A stretch of 64,000 nt of DNA from Diphasiastrum complanatum (GCA_029204225.1 CM055092.1:98960912-99024911); one strand, 5' to 3'. Positions 10,627-22,640 are shown, counted from the stretch's first letter. Translations and numbers: made by a program. The notes: generated from the letters alone by a model not told the origin.

Positions 10627-13416
10627 CTACGATTTTTTTCTATTGCGCATTGTAGTTATTTCATCCATCTTGAACCTACTCGTAGTTGGTAACTGACGCA
10701 CTTCCAGTAAACACTTTATTGTTTGATTAGCAAAGTGTGTACCTCGGTCACTGACAATCTCGATCGAACGTCCAAATCTAATAATCATATCTTCATAGAG
10801 AAACTTGGCCGTAGATTTCGCATTAGCAACTTTGACAGCTTTGGCTTCAACCCACTTGGTCATATTATCAGTTGCTACGATAATATATCGGGCCTGAGAT
10901 CCTCGCGCAGCAGGATGAATAGGACCAATATAATCCAGTCTCCATTTTTCAAATGGTGCTTGCGATAAAACTAGATGTAAAGGTTCATAGTTCTGTCTAG
11001 TAGGCCGTCGTGCTCGCTGGCAAACATCACATGTCTGAATATAATTTTCTATGTCCTTATGAAACGTAGGCCACCAACAACCTGATTGCAAAAGTTTGCG
11101 GATGGTAATATCTATAGAGAAGTGTCCTCTGCCCATGCCATCATGTGAAAACATGATTAAATCTGATATTTCATGCGATAAAACACATCTACGTAGAATA
11201 TTGTCTGATCCATGACGATACAATTTTTCTGCAATCAATTGATAAGGTTCAGCCTTATGAATCAATTGCATCTTTTGTACTTTTGTCAAAGAGTCATTCG
11301 GTTGTCCTAGCATCAAGTACTCGACAATATCCGCTGCCCACTCAAGTACTGCCTGTACATAGAATAATGTAGCGTCTGGTAATTCATCATCCACTTCAAT
11401 ATTAACTGGTGCGGATTCAATTCGCGAAACATGGTCATCTAGATAATGTTGCTTTTCCTTATAAACCACAATTCAAAAGTCAAATTCAGTCAGTAATAGT
11501 AATCATCTTGCAATACACCCAGTATTGCACGTCTTGTATACCAAGTAAAGTAACAGCTGGTGATCCGTATAAAATGAAAAGTACATTTCCATGAGGTAAT
11601 GCTGAAATGGCACCAACTTCAGGAGCTCTCCCAATGAAATATTGATCTTACTAGACAAAATATTCATGAGCAGTTCTGTTTGCGGTGCTTCTGGTTCAGT
11701 CATCTTGAAGGGTTCTTCATGATGATGCAACTAGGCATTATTTGTTCATGAATTTTTCGATTGCTACAATGGTGAAGAACAAACTTCGGTTGTTGCTCTA
11801 GTCGCTTCAAGCTTCTCTTCTTCTTGCAGATGTTTAATCCACTGCCTCATATCCTGATATCTTCTTTTTTCTGCATGAAGATTTGAATAGACTCCAGATG
11901 TGGTTGGTATATCAGTTAATGGTATAGAATCAGCATGTATTGGATCTGCTACCAGTCCTTTCTACTTTTGTGCCCTGGTGACCACCATCAAGGGTACACT
12001 TGGTTTATTCTAAGCTACTGGTCTTTGCTTGATTGTTATCAAATTTGCAAGCGCCATAGCCGGTGATGGCTTTGGTTTTGCTGGACACTCCTTATAGCGA
12101 TGCCCATAACCACAGTCACGACAAAATGGTACAAATTTTTCTTTATTTTCACATTTTGCAACTCTGTGATTTTTTTCACATGCAAAGCATCCAAGTGGCA
12201 TTCTGGTCCAGTTTCTAGATGCTTGTTGTTGTGCAACAACCTAAATAGCATATTGTTCTGAAGATCCACCTGCTTGATCATTACCATAGTTCCATTTCTC
12301 GGCACTTTTGTAAGGTTCTGGTTCCATCAAATTGGCAGTAGGTGCAGAATGCTTTGGTGGGGCAAGTAAGACTAGTCGTTCCGAGTATCCAAGAGTAGAT
12401 TGATGAGGTCTACCTGCTGGATTTCCTCCATAATGTGGTTCTTCATATCCCATATGGGCATACCGTTGCTGAATTATCTGACGATTGAAGTTGCAAAAAG
12501 CAGTCTCATGATCAGGCGAATTACACAAATGGCATATACTGATTTCCATTCATTTTTTCAATTGAGGACACTCATTCATTGTGTGATTTCCTGTACCAAT
12601 AGAACATTAGATATTTTTTCTAGTAGGAAAAGTCTTTGCAAACTTCTCAGGTTCCTTGTTGGCTTCTCCGTGGAAATCTTCCAATGCTTTGATCTTCTCA
12701 TCAAATTGCGACTACAACTTTTTCATCTGTTTCTACTAGTTCTTCCCAAGTTTCTCGAACTCATCGAGCATCATTTCTGTAGTAGCGTTGACATTCGTTG
12801 ATGCAATAGTGGTGGATGTCGTAGTGGTCTGCCCTACTGTATAAGGCAACATATTGATATTCAGCTCATCGTCTGAATCTTCATCCTCCTCCCGAATTGC
12901 ATCATCCATAGCATGTTGCAAAAGTGTGTACTCATTATGGCATTTCAGCTCACGTTTGATCCTTTTAGGTAAACCTGACAGCATCACATAATCATGACAT
13001 TTTCGTTAATTGGCTCAGGTTTGCACTCAGATTTGAGACGTTTTACCCATTCAATGTAATCTGAAACCATTTTTTGCCTTTCGATTTTAATTTTACTTAA
13101 AAGTAGAAAAGGGTCTTCCATAAACTTCCAAGGTTTGAACCGTGTGATAAGGGCTCGTTTAACAGTCTTCGAATCTGTGTACTAAGTTTCATCTTGATTA
13201 TAGTACGAATCTTGTGCTGCGCCTGTTAAGGCCATAGAAAAAAAGCTTAAGTTTACTTTGGGAAAAAACTTCGCCATAGACTTCACAAGATTCAGAATAG
13301 ATCTGAAGAAATCTAACTAGATCTATTAATCCATTATATTTGGGTAGATCCAAACGGGGTGCTCTTCTAATAATGATTGGATTGACTTCTCGAGGAGCAC
13401 CTCCATGGGCAGCCAT
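10627..13416 (-). pseudogene. Defective gypsy gag-pol (left copy)
   Basis: Reading leftwards on the minus strand. Gag at 13,416-13,198 (RLDLPKYNGLIDLVRFLQIY) continues brokenly to 12,736. A proline-rich linker and two zinc knuckles follow near 12,190-12,090 (CFACEKNHRVAKC, CRDCGYGHRYKEC). The end of RNase H lies at 11,730-11,503 (YFSFYTDHQLLLYL). Integrase runs 11,469-10,627, with the H2C2 zinc domain and the first two catalytic aspartates (LDYIGP, VSDRGTHF). Reverse transcriptase is absent. The integrase is cut after CLLE by a 770-bp deletion that removes the catalytic glutamate; the right arm retains that piece (42,559-43,328). The deletion ends share the two bases GA. It cannot be functional. 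Confidence 0.85.
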
Positions 13417-14489
13417 CTTTATAGATTAAATCAAGCAGACAATGAGATTGGATCTAGATTTTCAATCAAAACTGTCTTAGATCAGATCTGCTAGATCTCT
13501 TTCACTTGACAAGAATTAGATTCCTATATCGTAAATTCTCAAAAATAAAAAAATTCTTAGAATCAAAATTAGACAGTATCATATTTGACTCAAAATTTGA
13601 CAAGGACTTGATCTAGACATGAAAACCTAAAAATAGAACTAACGAAGGTTCTCCAGGGGAAGATTCACTTAGCGAAGATTCAATAGTGCTATTTTTGAAA
13701 AAAAAACCCTTTAATCAGGTTTTTTTGACAAATTCTATGGAAATAACCTTTGCCGCACTCTCAGACTCAGAATCTGAAACAAGATAAAGCTAGGGTAGAA
13801 CTAGTGAAGGTTTCGAACACACAAAAGCACAGTTTTTGTAGTTTGACGAGGGTAAAAATAAAGATTTTCTATGATATGAATAGGATGAATATTCGCCAAA
13901 CTCAAAAATAGTGAATTATTTTAAATAGAATAATATGAAAACTCGATGAAGGTTATGGCAAAGAATCAAGAGTAATACTAGTATTTTTGCAAAAAAGAGA
14001 CTTTTTTGACAAAAATATGACAATATGACAACTGATCCTCTGAGAAACCTTCTATTTATGATATAATTCTTCGTTGACCTGGCAGTAGATAGATCTAAAT
14101 CACACCTATGCACAGTGAATTGAGTGAAGGTTCTTTTTTTGTTTGGGATTTTTGTGATTTTTTTATGGTTTTTTAATGGTTTTTTTTATGTTTCTAGAAA
14201 TCTGCTGGGAAGGATTGTTCGCCCTTCAAACTGAAGGTGATGTGATCAAAATTGAAGGAGCATGCAACTCGGCGAACGTTTTCCGAAATAGAAAAAAAAT
14301 CTATCAGCTCTGATGATGATTTTTGTCTCCTTTTGGCCAAAATATGACAGACTTGACCGATTTTGTTGTTTTTTCTGATATCTCAAATCCAAATGGATCT
14401 TAAGATTGGTGATTTGAATAGCTTTCCCTGTTTCACAATTAGATTAGATTTCAAACAAGAATATTTACTTAAATCAGGCATTAAAAGTC
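13417..14489. other. Gypsy leader (left copy), partly deleted
   Basis: Non-coding, T-rich leader between gag (minus strand) and the LTR remnant. It matches 39,240-40,287 in the right arm. The primer-binding site and most of the LTR, present on the right at 38,573-39,240, are missing here: homology jumps from about 14,465 to 14,485. No gene. Confidence 0.65.
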
Positions 14490-14638
14490 TCGGCAAAAGG
14501 CCTAAAGTCCTTTTATTAACTTTCTAATTAATCAAATCTCTATGTTATCATCGGGTTGGACTTACACACGTAGGGTGCCAAATCCCTCACTTATAAACTA
14601 GAGTTAGGATTGCCTTGGGATCCGCAGACCCTCCAACA
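14490..14638 (-). repeat. Gypsy LTR, 5' end fragment (left copy)
   Basis: First roughly 150 bases of the gypsy LTR on the minus strand. Its outer edge (reverse complement of TGTTGGAGGG) is at 14,638. It matches 38,410-38,570 on the right and the LTR fragment ending at 17,894. Confidence 0.75.
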
Positions 14639-16490
14639 GAGTTAGGGTCCAATCAAAAGAGAGATATTCATCAATTTGGCCCAATCAAGTTTGAGGGCTC
14701 ATATGTCACTCAACCAATAGGATTTAGAGGAGGAAAAGAAGGGGTCCAATTATATTTCACTCCCTTTCATGTTAGATTACTACATTAGAAAAAATATGGC
14801 TCAAAATGGGCCCTTTAAGAAATTTCACTTTAGAGAGAGGTCATGTAGAGACATAATACGAATCGATAACTTTTGGTCATCGTTTTTCGAGTTTTTAGCC
14901 TTGCTTGATGTTTAACTAGTATGGTTAACTTCAAACATCAGTTAGTTAAGCATGAGATATAATCACTTCTCTGTATGCTCGTTTCAAAATTCGAGGCTAG
15001 AGCTTTAAGACTGTAAATCTTGGTGCTCATTGCAAAAACTGAAGTGGGAGTAGCAGCACTTTTGAAATCTTTGTATGCTTATAGTGAAATATGAGGCGGG
15101 ACGATTTTTCAGCGCAACTAGACATTACAAAAGGAAGATATGCTAGATCTATTCAATTTGACTTATTGTAGTTTGAAGTATTTATGGATCATAGCTTGCA
15201 ACAATGGCAATGTTCCATTTGCATGTTGCACTTCCTATGGAATGCACTCCAATTATTAAGAAAAACTCGAAAGCTGTAGAGAATGTTGTTGAAATAGTTA
15301 GAGAATTGAGAATGAATAATCATAAGAACATAGATTTGTGGGTGGATGGATCAATTTATCCTAATGATCCAAGTATGAATTTGTGTCCAAATTTTAAGTC
15401 CGTAACTCATCTTCTCAGATTTGTATGTGAAGAAAATAACGGCTTACTTGGATATTGTCAAAGGTTGCATGATATTGAAATGCATAGCATATCTTGTCTT
15501 AATAAGCAATTACAGTTTGCTAATCAACAATTGCAACATGGAAATCAACAATTGTTTCATAATGTGCAATACACTAGTGCTGAAAATAATGCACTCAAGC
15601 ATGCTATGTCAGAGTTGAATGCTACAGTCACTACTCTTTGGGGATCAAACCAAAAAATGTTAGAATCCATGGAGTAGTTGCGATCTGATAGTTTAAAATC
15701 TGTTTGTTGATATAAAAGTTATCAAAAAGGCAATGATGAAAAGGAAAAGAAAGAGAGTACCGAAGAAGAATATTAATGACTTATCTACGGATAGCGGCAA
15801 TAAAAAAAAAGGATTTGAGCATTTAAGTATGTTTTCTTTGTTTTCTTATAAACAATTTATTTGATTTGTTTTGGTCATACAAGTTTCAATTGCATTTGAT
15901 AATATGCATTATCAGATTATTAAACATAATTTGAATTTTATATGTCTTTTGCAGATCATGTTTGTGACAAAGAACTATTTAACAGATCATTCATGCATCA
16001 GATCTTCTTTAAGTCATGTTTTACCAAGAAAGTCAATAAAGGCAATGATGAAAAATGCTCAGTCTCTAAAAATGAAAAATGAAATTGTAGAAACTGTCTT
16101 GAATAAGGTTGAAACTTACTTGGATGCAACTATAATATAGGTGCATGTGATTACTCTGGAATAAGCAGAAATGCTTATTCTACATTTTTTAGATTAGTTA
16201 CAAAAGTCTTTTCTCAAGTGATGGTGAAGAAAACTTATCTTCCTCGTCCATATCGGGTAAGATTAGCAAGAAATTATTATAATGAAAGAATGTTTAAAGT
16301 AGTTGGGCAACCACTTCATATAGCTGAATTATACAAATCAGAATATAGTGAGTGCATTTACAACGATTGCAATAATATTTATCTTGATATTGAAAATGTT
16401 CGAAAATATATTTTTCGATTCTATAAACTAGACGAACATCAAGTAAATGGAAAGATCACTAGATTCAATGTATCTAACATTCAAATTTGA
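14639..16490 (+). pseudogene. Unrecognised multi-exon gene-like unit (left copy)
   Basis: Function unknown. Pieces in order on the plus strand: (a) 14,640-14,910, a frame such as NQKRDIHQFGPIKFEGSYVT, broken here but open in the right arm; (b) 15,204-15,677, 157 codons starting MAMFHLHVALPMEC, with a glutamine/asparagine-rich coiled-coil-like part (LQFANQQLQHGNQQLF); (c) about 15,720-15,830, a lysine/arginine-rich nuclear-localisation-like stretch (MMKRKRKRVPKKN), in another frame; (d) a plausible intron from GTATG near 15,827 to a CAG near 15,956; (e) 15,960-16,490, a cysteine- and tyrosine-containing C-terminal part with LARNYYNERMFKVVGQPLHI, interrupted by a TAG near 16,138. Between the arms, 10 of 11 base changes in part (e) alter the protein, so there is no sign of purifying selection since the duplication. 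Confidence 0.5.
15136..15140. other. Empty target site matching copia A1 insertion
   Basis: AGATA here is the reverse complement of TATCT, the duplicated target flanking copia A1 at 32,088-32,092 and 37,923-37,927. Flanks on both sides match. The left arm therefore shows the pre-insertion state. Confidence 0.9.
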
Positions 16491-17454
16491 ATGTGTCCTA
16501 ATTCAACTTTCTACTTTCTCTCACTTTCTAAAAGTGGTAATTTCACATGTACTTTGGCTAAAAATAACTTCATAAAGTTTATCTCTAAGTATAAAATGCA
16601 TATTGGCCTAAATTGCCAACTAATCAACATTGACCAAAATAGATCAAACTGGTTGACAATTTCTCACAGTCCCTCTTCGACTAGTTTAGAATAGACTTCG
16701 AGAATACTCCAAGTGAAGTCCTATGCTTTAAAGGTAAGCATGTGTTTTCCAAGTGCTTTGGTGAAGATATCAGCTACGCATTCCATTGAAGACACATGTT
16801 GAAGCTCCACCTCCTTTGCCATGGCTTGTTCTCACAAAGTGATATGCCACCTCAATATGCTTGCTCCTAGTATGAAAGATAGGATTGTTTGCCAACTTTT
16901 GGGCTGAAAGGTTGTCACAAAAGATGATTGGGCTCTCTAAAAATTCCAGCAAGTTAAGATCCTTTATCATCCTCTTGATCCATATATCTCCTTTGTGTAA
17001 TGAGTAAGAACTTTGTAATCGGCCTCACTAGATGACAATGAGAGAGTGGCTTGTTTCTTCGACATCCATGATATAGCTCAATCACCTATGAAAATACAAT
17101 GTGCACTTGTGGATTTTCTATCCATTTGATCTCTAGAAAAGTCTAAATCTGAAAAAACATACAAGTTTGGTGATGATCCCTCATACAATATGCCAAAATC
17201 TCGAGTGCCCATGATGTATCTCAAAACTCTTTTCTCTAGCTTCCAATGCTCTTCACTAGGATCTTACATAAATTGGCTTAATCTACCAACAAAATAGCTT
17301 ACATCTAGTCTTGTGATGGTTAGATATATAAATGAACCAACTAGCTTTCTATAGAGAGTAATGTCCTCGAAGGATCTTTCATTACCTCTTATAGTTAGCT
17401 TTACATTTGACTCCATAGGTGTATCACAACACTTTGCATCTACCATATGAATTT
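16491..17454 (-). pseudogene. Copia E 3' end: RNase H and LTR start (left copy)
   Basis: C-terminal part of a copia polyprotein on the minus strand. It begins with TPMESNVKLTIRGNERSFED near 17,420 and runs through the RNase H region (DNLSAQKLANNPIFHTRSKHIEVAYHF at 16,970-16,840). Frameshifts break it. A polypurine tract (reverse complement of CCCTCTTC) ends next to an LTR start, TGTGAGAA, at 16,668. LTR-like sequence continues to about 16,500. Mirror copy: 29,786-30,740. The copia A family is its close relative. Confidence 0.8.
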
Positions 17455-17894
17455 CAGCATATGAATCCCAAGAGAGCGATAGCATATTTAAAATTTCAGC
17501 ATGAAGATCCACATCTAACTCTAACATCCATTAACCCTAAGCATTAACACTACAATCATTAACACTAAGATGCACAATAAAGATAACTCGAGTTGGTCCC
17601 TTTTTATAATAGAGAGGAGAACCCTAGCCTCATAATCCTATTGGTCCATTTCTACCTCCATAATTATTCAAATTTATAAAAGAGTGAAAACTATCCAAAA
17701 TTGGAGGGAAACCCGACTTATTTAATAACTTGACATTTAGGCCCTGCGACATGAAATTCCCGCAAAAAGGCCTAAAGTCCTTTTATCAAATAACTATGTG
17801 ATCCTTGGGTTGGACTTACATACGCAGGGTGCCAAATCCCTCTCACTTATTAACTAGGGTCAGGGTTGCCTTGGGATCCGCAAACCCTCCAACA
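17455..17894 (-). repeat. Gypsy LTR fragment at inner end of left arm
   Basis: Same LTR as at 38,410-39,097, minus orientation. Its start (TGTTGGAGGG in reverse complement) is at 17,894, and beyond it the sequence changes abruptly to tandem repeats. Its other end is fused to copia E near 17,455. Homology to the right arm ends inside this LTR at 17,778. Confidence 0.75.
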
Positions 17895-17899
17895 CAATC

Positions 17900-18370
17900 G
17901 CAACCGGATGCCAACAACTCACATCTCAACCGGATGGCAATCTTGACCGGATACCAACAACTCAAATCTCAACCGAATGGCAATCTCGACCGGATGCCAA
18001 CAAAGACAAAATCTCGACTAGATCAAAGTCATCACATATCGACCGAATCACTTGTTTTAAATCACGACCGGATTAGAGTCATCACATATCGACCGGATCA
18101 CCTGCTTAAAATCTCGACCAGAGCAGAGTCATCACATCTCGACTGGATCCAAAGAAAAAATCTCGACCGGATCACCTATTTTAAATCTCGACCACAGCAG
18201 AGTCATCACATCTCGACTGGATCCAAAGAAAAAATCTCGACCGAATCCAAAGACAAAATCTCGACCGAATCAGAGTTAACACATCTCGACCGGATCCAAA
18301 AGACAAAATCTCGATCGGATCAGTATCTCAAATCTCGACCGGATCACCTGTTTTAAATCTTGACCGGGTA
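17900..18370. repeat. Tandem repeats with AAATCTCGACCGG core, beside the dioxygenase gene
   Basis: Irregular repeats of AAATCTCGACCGGATC with interposed phrases such as CAGAGTCATCACATCTCGAC. Units are about 17-45 bases and occur a dozen or more times. The core matches that at 4,290-5,220 and 45,140-46,000 except for A/G at one position. A long open frame across it is a repeat artefact. It ends about 260 bases upstream of the doubled TATA box. Confidence 0.85.
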
Positions 18371-18625
18371 CCATGTGATGGTTTTGTTGGAGTGAAATTA
18401 GATGTATAATATGATAGAGAGTACATGAAAAAGAGGGCCTCTCATGTGTATTCATTTTTGACAAAGTCCATCATTGGAGAATGTTCTTCTACATAGAGTA
18501 CACAAGTAAAACATAGGCTCCCAAGAGGGAGTACACTTTTAGGCGTAAATACCAACTAGAAGTAAATACCCAAGATCTCTCTTCATAATCTTTATAGTCA
18601 TTGTTGCCACCTGCATTAGTCTTGC

Positions 18626-18664
18626 CATGCATATATAAAGGTTGTCATGCATATATAAAGGTTG
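18626..18664 (+). promoter_or_regulatory. Doubled TATA box, likely dioxygenase promoter
   Basis: The 19-base phrase CATGCATATATAAAGGTTG occurs twice, at 18,626-18,644 and 18,646-18,664, one base apart. Each contains TATATAAA with an upstream CATGCA (RY-like) element. A pyrimidine-rich stretch downstream (TTCTCTCC near 18,675) suits a plant transcription start. The first confident coding exon begins at 19,133, so the 5' leader would be 300-450 bases and may hold an intron. Confidence 0.6.
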
Positions 18665-19132
18665 GGCGTTGGTTCTCTCCGAGAAGACTTAGGCTGCAGT
18701 GCCACCGCCACCTCTCCTTCACCCTTAACCCTTCATCCCTACAAGCGGCTCTGACCTTCTCGATCTATTACGCTACTTCGAAATCTGGGAAATCTCTCTC
18801 TCGATCTTTTGGTTGCTTTTGCTCTCGTGCGCGCATACATATCACTGACGGTGGAGAAACTACCACACTATTGCTCTATAGCTAAAGATACTGCTAGCTA
18901 GTCCGCTGCTATTGCTCAAAAAACTACTCCGCCGCCCACTGATCGGGAGAAGTTTCCTGTCTCCAACGCCACCACTACACCGCTGCTCTCTGCACCACCG
19001 ATACCAGGACCAATTCTGATGCATTGTTCCTGTATAAAGCCTACATTGGCACTCACTAGCTCTAACAGCATTTTGGGCTTCTGCTGCATAGTGTTTTTTG
19101 GTCGGTCTTATCTCAGTATATTCAATTTCAGC
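18665..19132 (+). other. 5' leader of dioxygenase gene, possibly with a leader intron
   Basis: C/T-rich sequence without a conserved coding frame. The bases just before the start codon read TATATTCAATTTCAG, a good splice acceptor, so the start codon may lie in the second exon. The frame from 19,133 also stays open upstream to 19,019, adding a hydrophobic stretch (ILGFCCIVFFG). I do not include it because members of this family normally lack such an extension. Confidence 0.45.
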
Positions 19133-20881
19133 ATGGATATTGCCCAGATTCACGTTCAGGTGCGTGTTTACACACTTGTTTTTGTGATGCTCGTTCGCAG
19201 CAGGAGTTTTCGTCTATGCTATGTGTCGATAGTTGGTTGTAACTAATTGTATATTGGGTAGCTATTTGGGAGTGTGTACGGGCACCTGGGTGGTCATTGC
19301 TTAGTAGTGTGGGATAATTATTGAACATAGACTGGCCAGAGTGTGAGTTTAATTCAACTTGCTGTTCCACGATCCGTCACTTACTCTAATTAATTTCTCT
19401 TGCATTCGGTTGCACTTCTATATATTAGCTTGTCAGCAAAGGTTTTTCTTTCGGAATTGGTGAGAACATGTTTTTGAGTCGAAAGATGGTTTGATCCAAA
19501 GCCCATGCAAGCAGTGCACATCGCTTTCTTTCCTTCATAACTTCACATAGTCTTGCCAGCATTATTCTAATATGGACACATCAACCTATAAATGGACTGA
19601 TACTGAATGGTTGATCAGTTATGACATTTCAGTTACAAAAGCTTTTGCTAGTTAAGACGTTCTAATTATATTGTTTTCACTGAATGTAGAAAGAGTTGGA
19701 AGCTTGGGAGTACAATGCAAACGATGAGGATCACCGGCGTACGCACAAGTTTAGTCCCAATCGTCCAGTGCCACAGGAACACATCCACGGTATTCACACT
19801 CAACAAGCAACTACTAAGATTAGTTTTGCTTGTACCTATTGGAGATATTGGAGAGGATATGAAAGGAGCAAATTCAAGCTCAATTTACTAACTATGCAAG
19901 TTTTGACTGTCAGAGCTGGGAGTGCTGACATGGAAGCTTGATGTAGACGAATGGGAAAAGAACACTTTGCTAGAAACAATCAAGATGGATCGTGGGTACA
20001 AATACTCGGTATTGTCCTCGCCTAAATTGATTCAGTTGGTTTGTGACTCTGGAGTTTCTATCAGCTTGAGTTTGTTATTGGAATCGCTATATTAAATCAT
20101 AGGCCATAAATAGGAGGGAGATGCTAATATTCTCAATGATGTGTGGCACTAGGAGGTTGTGACTGTTTGCCCCAAAGAGATGGAAGATTTCGAAGAAAAA
20201 GTGAAAGGATTTTTCCAAGAACATATGCATTCTCAAGAGGAAATACGGTTGATACTTGATGGCAACGGTCAGAAGAGGCCATTAACGAATACTAGCTTAA
20301 AAATTAGAATATGTTGTTTTGTCTGTGTTTTCAGTAAAATTTAGTGATTGCAAGAACAATTTAGCCGTAATGGGTTGATCTTGCGTTTGCAGGCTACTGG
20401 GACATTCGAGATTATGACGGTAAATGGATTCGTTTCCGAGTAACTAAGGGTGATATGATTGTTCTTCCTCCAGGAATGTTTCACAGGTTTACGATTGATG
20501 AGAACAATTATATCAAGGTAATGCAACCATGTATGAAACTTTTTCCCATATAACGATTTCAGAGTCTTGTTGATTTCAGTGCTAGTGTTACACTCTAAAG
20601 CCTGCATACTTGGGTACAGGCACTTCTCTTGTACACAGACGTTCCATACAGGACTCAGCATGGAGCGGAGAGTGAAAGTGCTGCAAGGTAAGTAAGCCAG
20701 CTTGAGCATGGGTAACATTTGCAAATTGTCTTAGCATTCATAAAGTTCTCGACTACCACGAAAAAAAGCAAGCTCTTTTACGCTGCTCTCATTGTCTGGA
20801 TCGTGGTACAGGAAAGAATACGTGGACAAAGTGCTGAATAACCCTGCGGCCGTTCATAGACACCGGATTACCACTCAGTGA
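19133..20881 (+). CDS. ARD: Acireductone dioxygenase (ARD), seven exons, intact
   Basis: Cupin-fold metalloenzyme of the methionine salvage pathway. It oxidises the acireductone intermediate to the keto-acid precursor of methionine (Fe form) in the cytosol. Exons: 19,133-19,159; 19,690-19,789; 19,914-20,008; 20,153-20,267; 20,393-20,517; 20,620-20,687; 20,812-20,881. All six introns are GT-AG and the joined frame is 600 bases, 199 residues, without a stop, which is normal length for the family. N-terminal LEAWEYNANDEDHRRTH corresponds to the family's EAW...EDQR..HH. LGVLTWKLDVDEWE and FEEKVKGFFQEHMHSQEEIR follow. The metal ligands are present: His98, His100, Glu104 (HxHxxxE) and His143 (PPGMFHRF). 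The C-terminal half departs from the usual family text (ALLLYTDVPYRTQ where LFVGEPVWTPYN is typical). Family assignment is firm. Whether this is the main ARD or a diverged paralogue is open. Confidence 0.93.
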
Positions 20882-21660
20882 AAGCCAGTCTATTCTGTTA
20901 ACAGACTTTTTCCAGCCAAGATGGTGGCTGTTGGATCTCTTATATAGCTGTCCTAAAAATATCTCTAGCGGCTGTGGCCGGACCACATAAATACCCAGTT
21001 ATAGATTGGTTTATATCGGCATATCTCGTTTTTTAAGACGCTCCTAATTCGCAGGATATATTAGTTAGATATACTATTGATTAGTACAGTACAAAACTGA
21101 TACAATCATAGAAAATGAGCGGGATTCTTCCCAATCAACTGGATAAGTTCTGTGCTTGTACAAGGCATATATTTATCTATATGATGAATTGTCACACCAG
21201 GGAGTTCTGGAATATAACTATGAAGTTAATTTTCTGTCTGCAGAGCTCATAACATTCTATTTTATTACCTTTTTGAGCATTAACATGCTGTCCAATTTCT
21301 TTTTTTTTCGGAATCAAGGGCTGCATGGAAGGTGAAATTTTCATGACGATCCCACATGAAGCTACTTGATCTACAATGCCCACATAAAGCTACTTGATAT
21401 TTAATATGACAAATTCCCTGAAATATACTTAACGATACCTTTCTGAATTTTTTCTCTCTTGTAGAATTATATCTTAATTCACTTGAGCTTCAACATAATA
21501 CATATTCTTGTTTATCGGAAATTAGCTTCAGATCTAGATGTCTTTCTATGTGCCGAATCTCAGAGGTTATTATTCCTCAGTGGAGCAAATGGTGGCCTAT
21601 TTGAAATGAAGTTAACTGTAATTGATTGTCTCATCCACCTAAAGTGGGAGCTTTAGAACA
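20882..21660. other. Dioxygenase 3' region and unassigned DNA
   Basis: The 3' untranslated region follows the stop at 20,879-20,881. An A-rich stretch near 20,985 (CACATAAATACC) may serve for polyadenylation but is not a canonical signal. The remaining bases to 21,660 show no gene; their end may belong to the copia remnant that follows. Confidence 0.4.
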
Positions 21661-22640
21661 CATGAAAACTTCTATTTTATCTCTTGTCCATTTCATTTTG
21701 TCGAGGAGTCTTTGGGCAAGAAATTTGGCTTTGAATACCATGTGTTGTCACAAATTTTGATAGAGTCTTTAGAAATTTACTCATATTGATTAATCTCAAT
21801 ATTTTCATCTTGATGCTGAGTTGGTTCTCCATCATAGATTTAAACTTAAAGAATGTCTCCTTCACTTGTTCCATGCTCTTAAGTAAGTATATCCATGTAT
21901 GCCTACTATTGTCATTAATAATCAATGTATCAAATGTGCTGTATATTGTTTTGTAGTAAACATGTGTTGTAAACCACTCTTTTACTAGAAAAGTGAACAT
22001 GTGTTGTATATTGTAAAAAAATCAAGAGGTAGCCCGGTTAGATTATAATTGACCAAATAATTTATGCATTTAAATTGGATGTCCCAATCTCTTGTGCCAC
22101 AACTCAACCAAAGACAAAATTTGCATAACATTCTTAACTTCTCCATGCTTATAAATAGAAGCTTCTAGCTTATAAATCCTACTATGTTTCATAATATTAT
22201 GTTTTTCTCCTAATTGTGACTAGTCATGTGAGAACTAGTAGAAGCACCTACCTATCCACCTTGAATCCCGTGATCCATTAGATAACACATAACATTTGAA
22301 GATATCATAAGGGAACTCCCATCACCTTATCAAATGTAAAGTTACCTTGGCTACCGACCTTTTATTAAAGTCATCTTCCTCTTAAAACATTCACTTGTAA
22401 AATGACCAAGCCTTTTCTTCTAAAAGAAATTCACCTTTGATTTGTTTTTTTCTACTACTTGCTTATTGAATTTGAATCTCTGATTTTAACTGTTATCTTG
22501 CCCTTGGAGCTTATATCTATAGTAAAAATTTTGCATCATCTTCCTTGATGTTGGAAGATAATTTCTAATGTGGTGTTCATGTTGGCAAGTTGATTCTCCA
22601 AGGTAGTAAATTCTTTTTGGATTGCAATACTTTAAGAAAA
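21661..22640 (-). pseudogene. Copia D remnant: gag knuckle to integrase
   Basis: Minus strand, outside the inverted repeat. A zinc-knuckle relic (KKRLGHFTSECFKRK) lies near 22,380-22,440. A gag-pre-integrase phrase equivalent to WHKRLGHP lies near 22,080-22,110. An integrase core piece at 22,000-21,677 reads NDNSRHTWIYLLKSMEQVKE and ends SCPKTPRQNEMDKR, where copia integrases have TPQQNG..ER, so the catalytic glutamate is lost. Numerous stops. It is a different copia from A, B, C and E. Confidence 0.7.

Larger units (their letters stand above)
1..17778. repeat. Left arm of giant inverted repeat
   Basis: Nearly every segment here recurs in reverse complement between 29,460 and 56,806. Base 1 pairs with about 56,806 and base 17,778 with about 29,460. 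Examples: gag at 522-1,295 against 55,517-56,290; gypsy integrase at 10,627-11,469 against 41,760-42,560; the unknown gene at 15,204-16,490 against 30,756-32,024. In one 270-base stretch I counted 11 differences, about 4%. The arm probably continues outside the window, because homology is still running at base 1. Left-only material lies at about 5,340-10,110. Left-specific losses include 770 bp of gypsy integrase and about 660 bp of gypsy LTR and leader. Confidence 0.9.

Noticed and set aside
17805-18356. A 183-codon frame
   Set aside because: It spans a gypsy LTR end and the AAATCTCGACCGG repeats; its protein is just the translated repeat.
18601-18885. A 94-codon frame (MLPPALVLPC) upstream of the dioxygenase gene
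   Set aside because: It starts at or before the TATA boxes and is not in frame with the dioxygenase; more likely promoter and leader.
19019-19132. Extended N-terminus of the dioxygenase as a signal peptide
   Set aside because: The family is cytosolic and lacks one; a good splice acceptor (TTCAATTTCAG) lies just before the chosen ATG.
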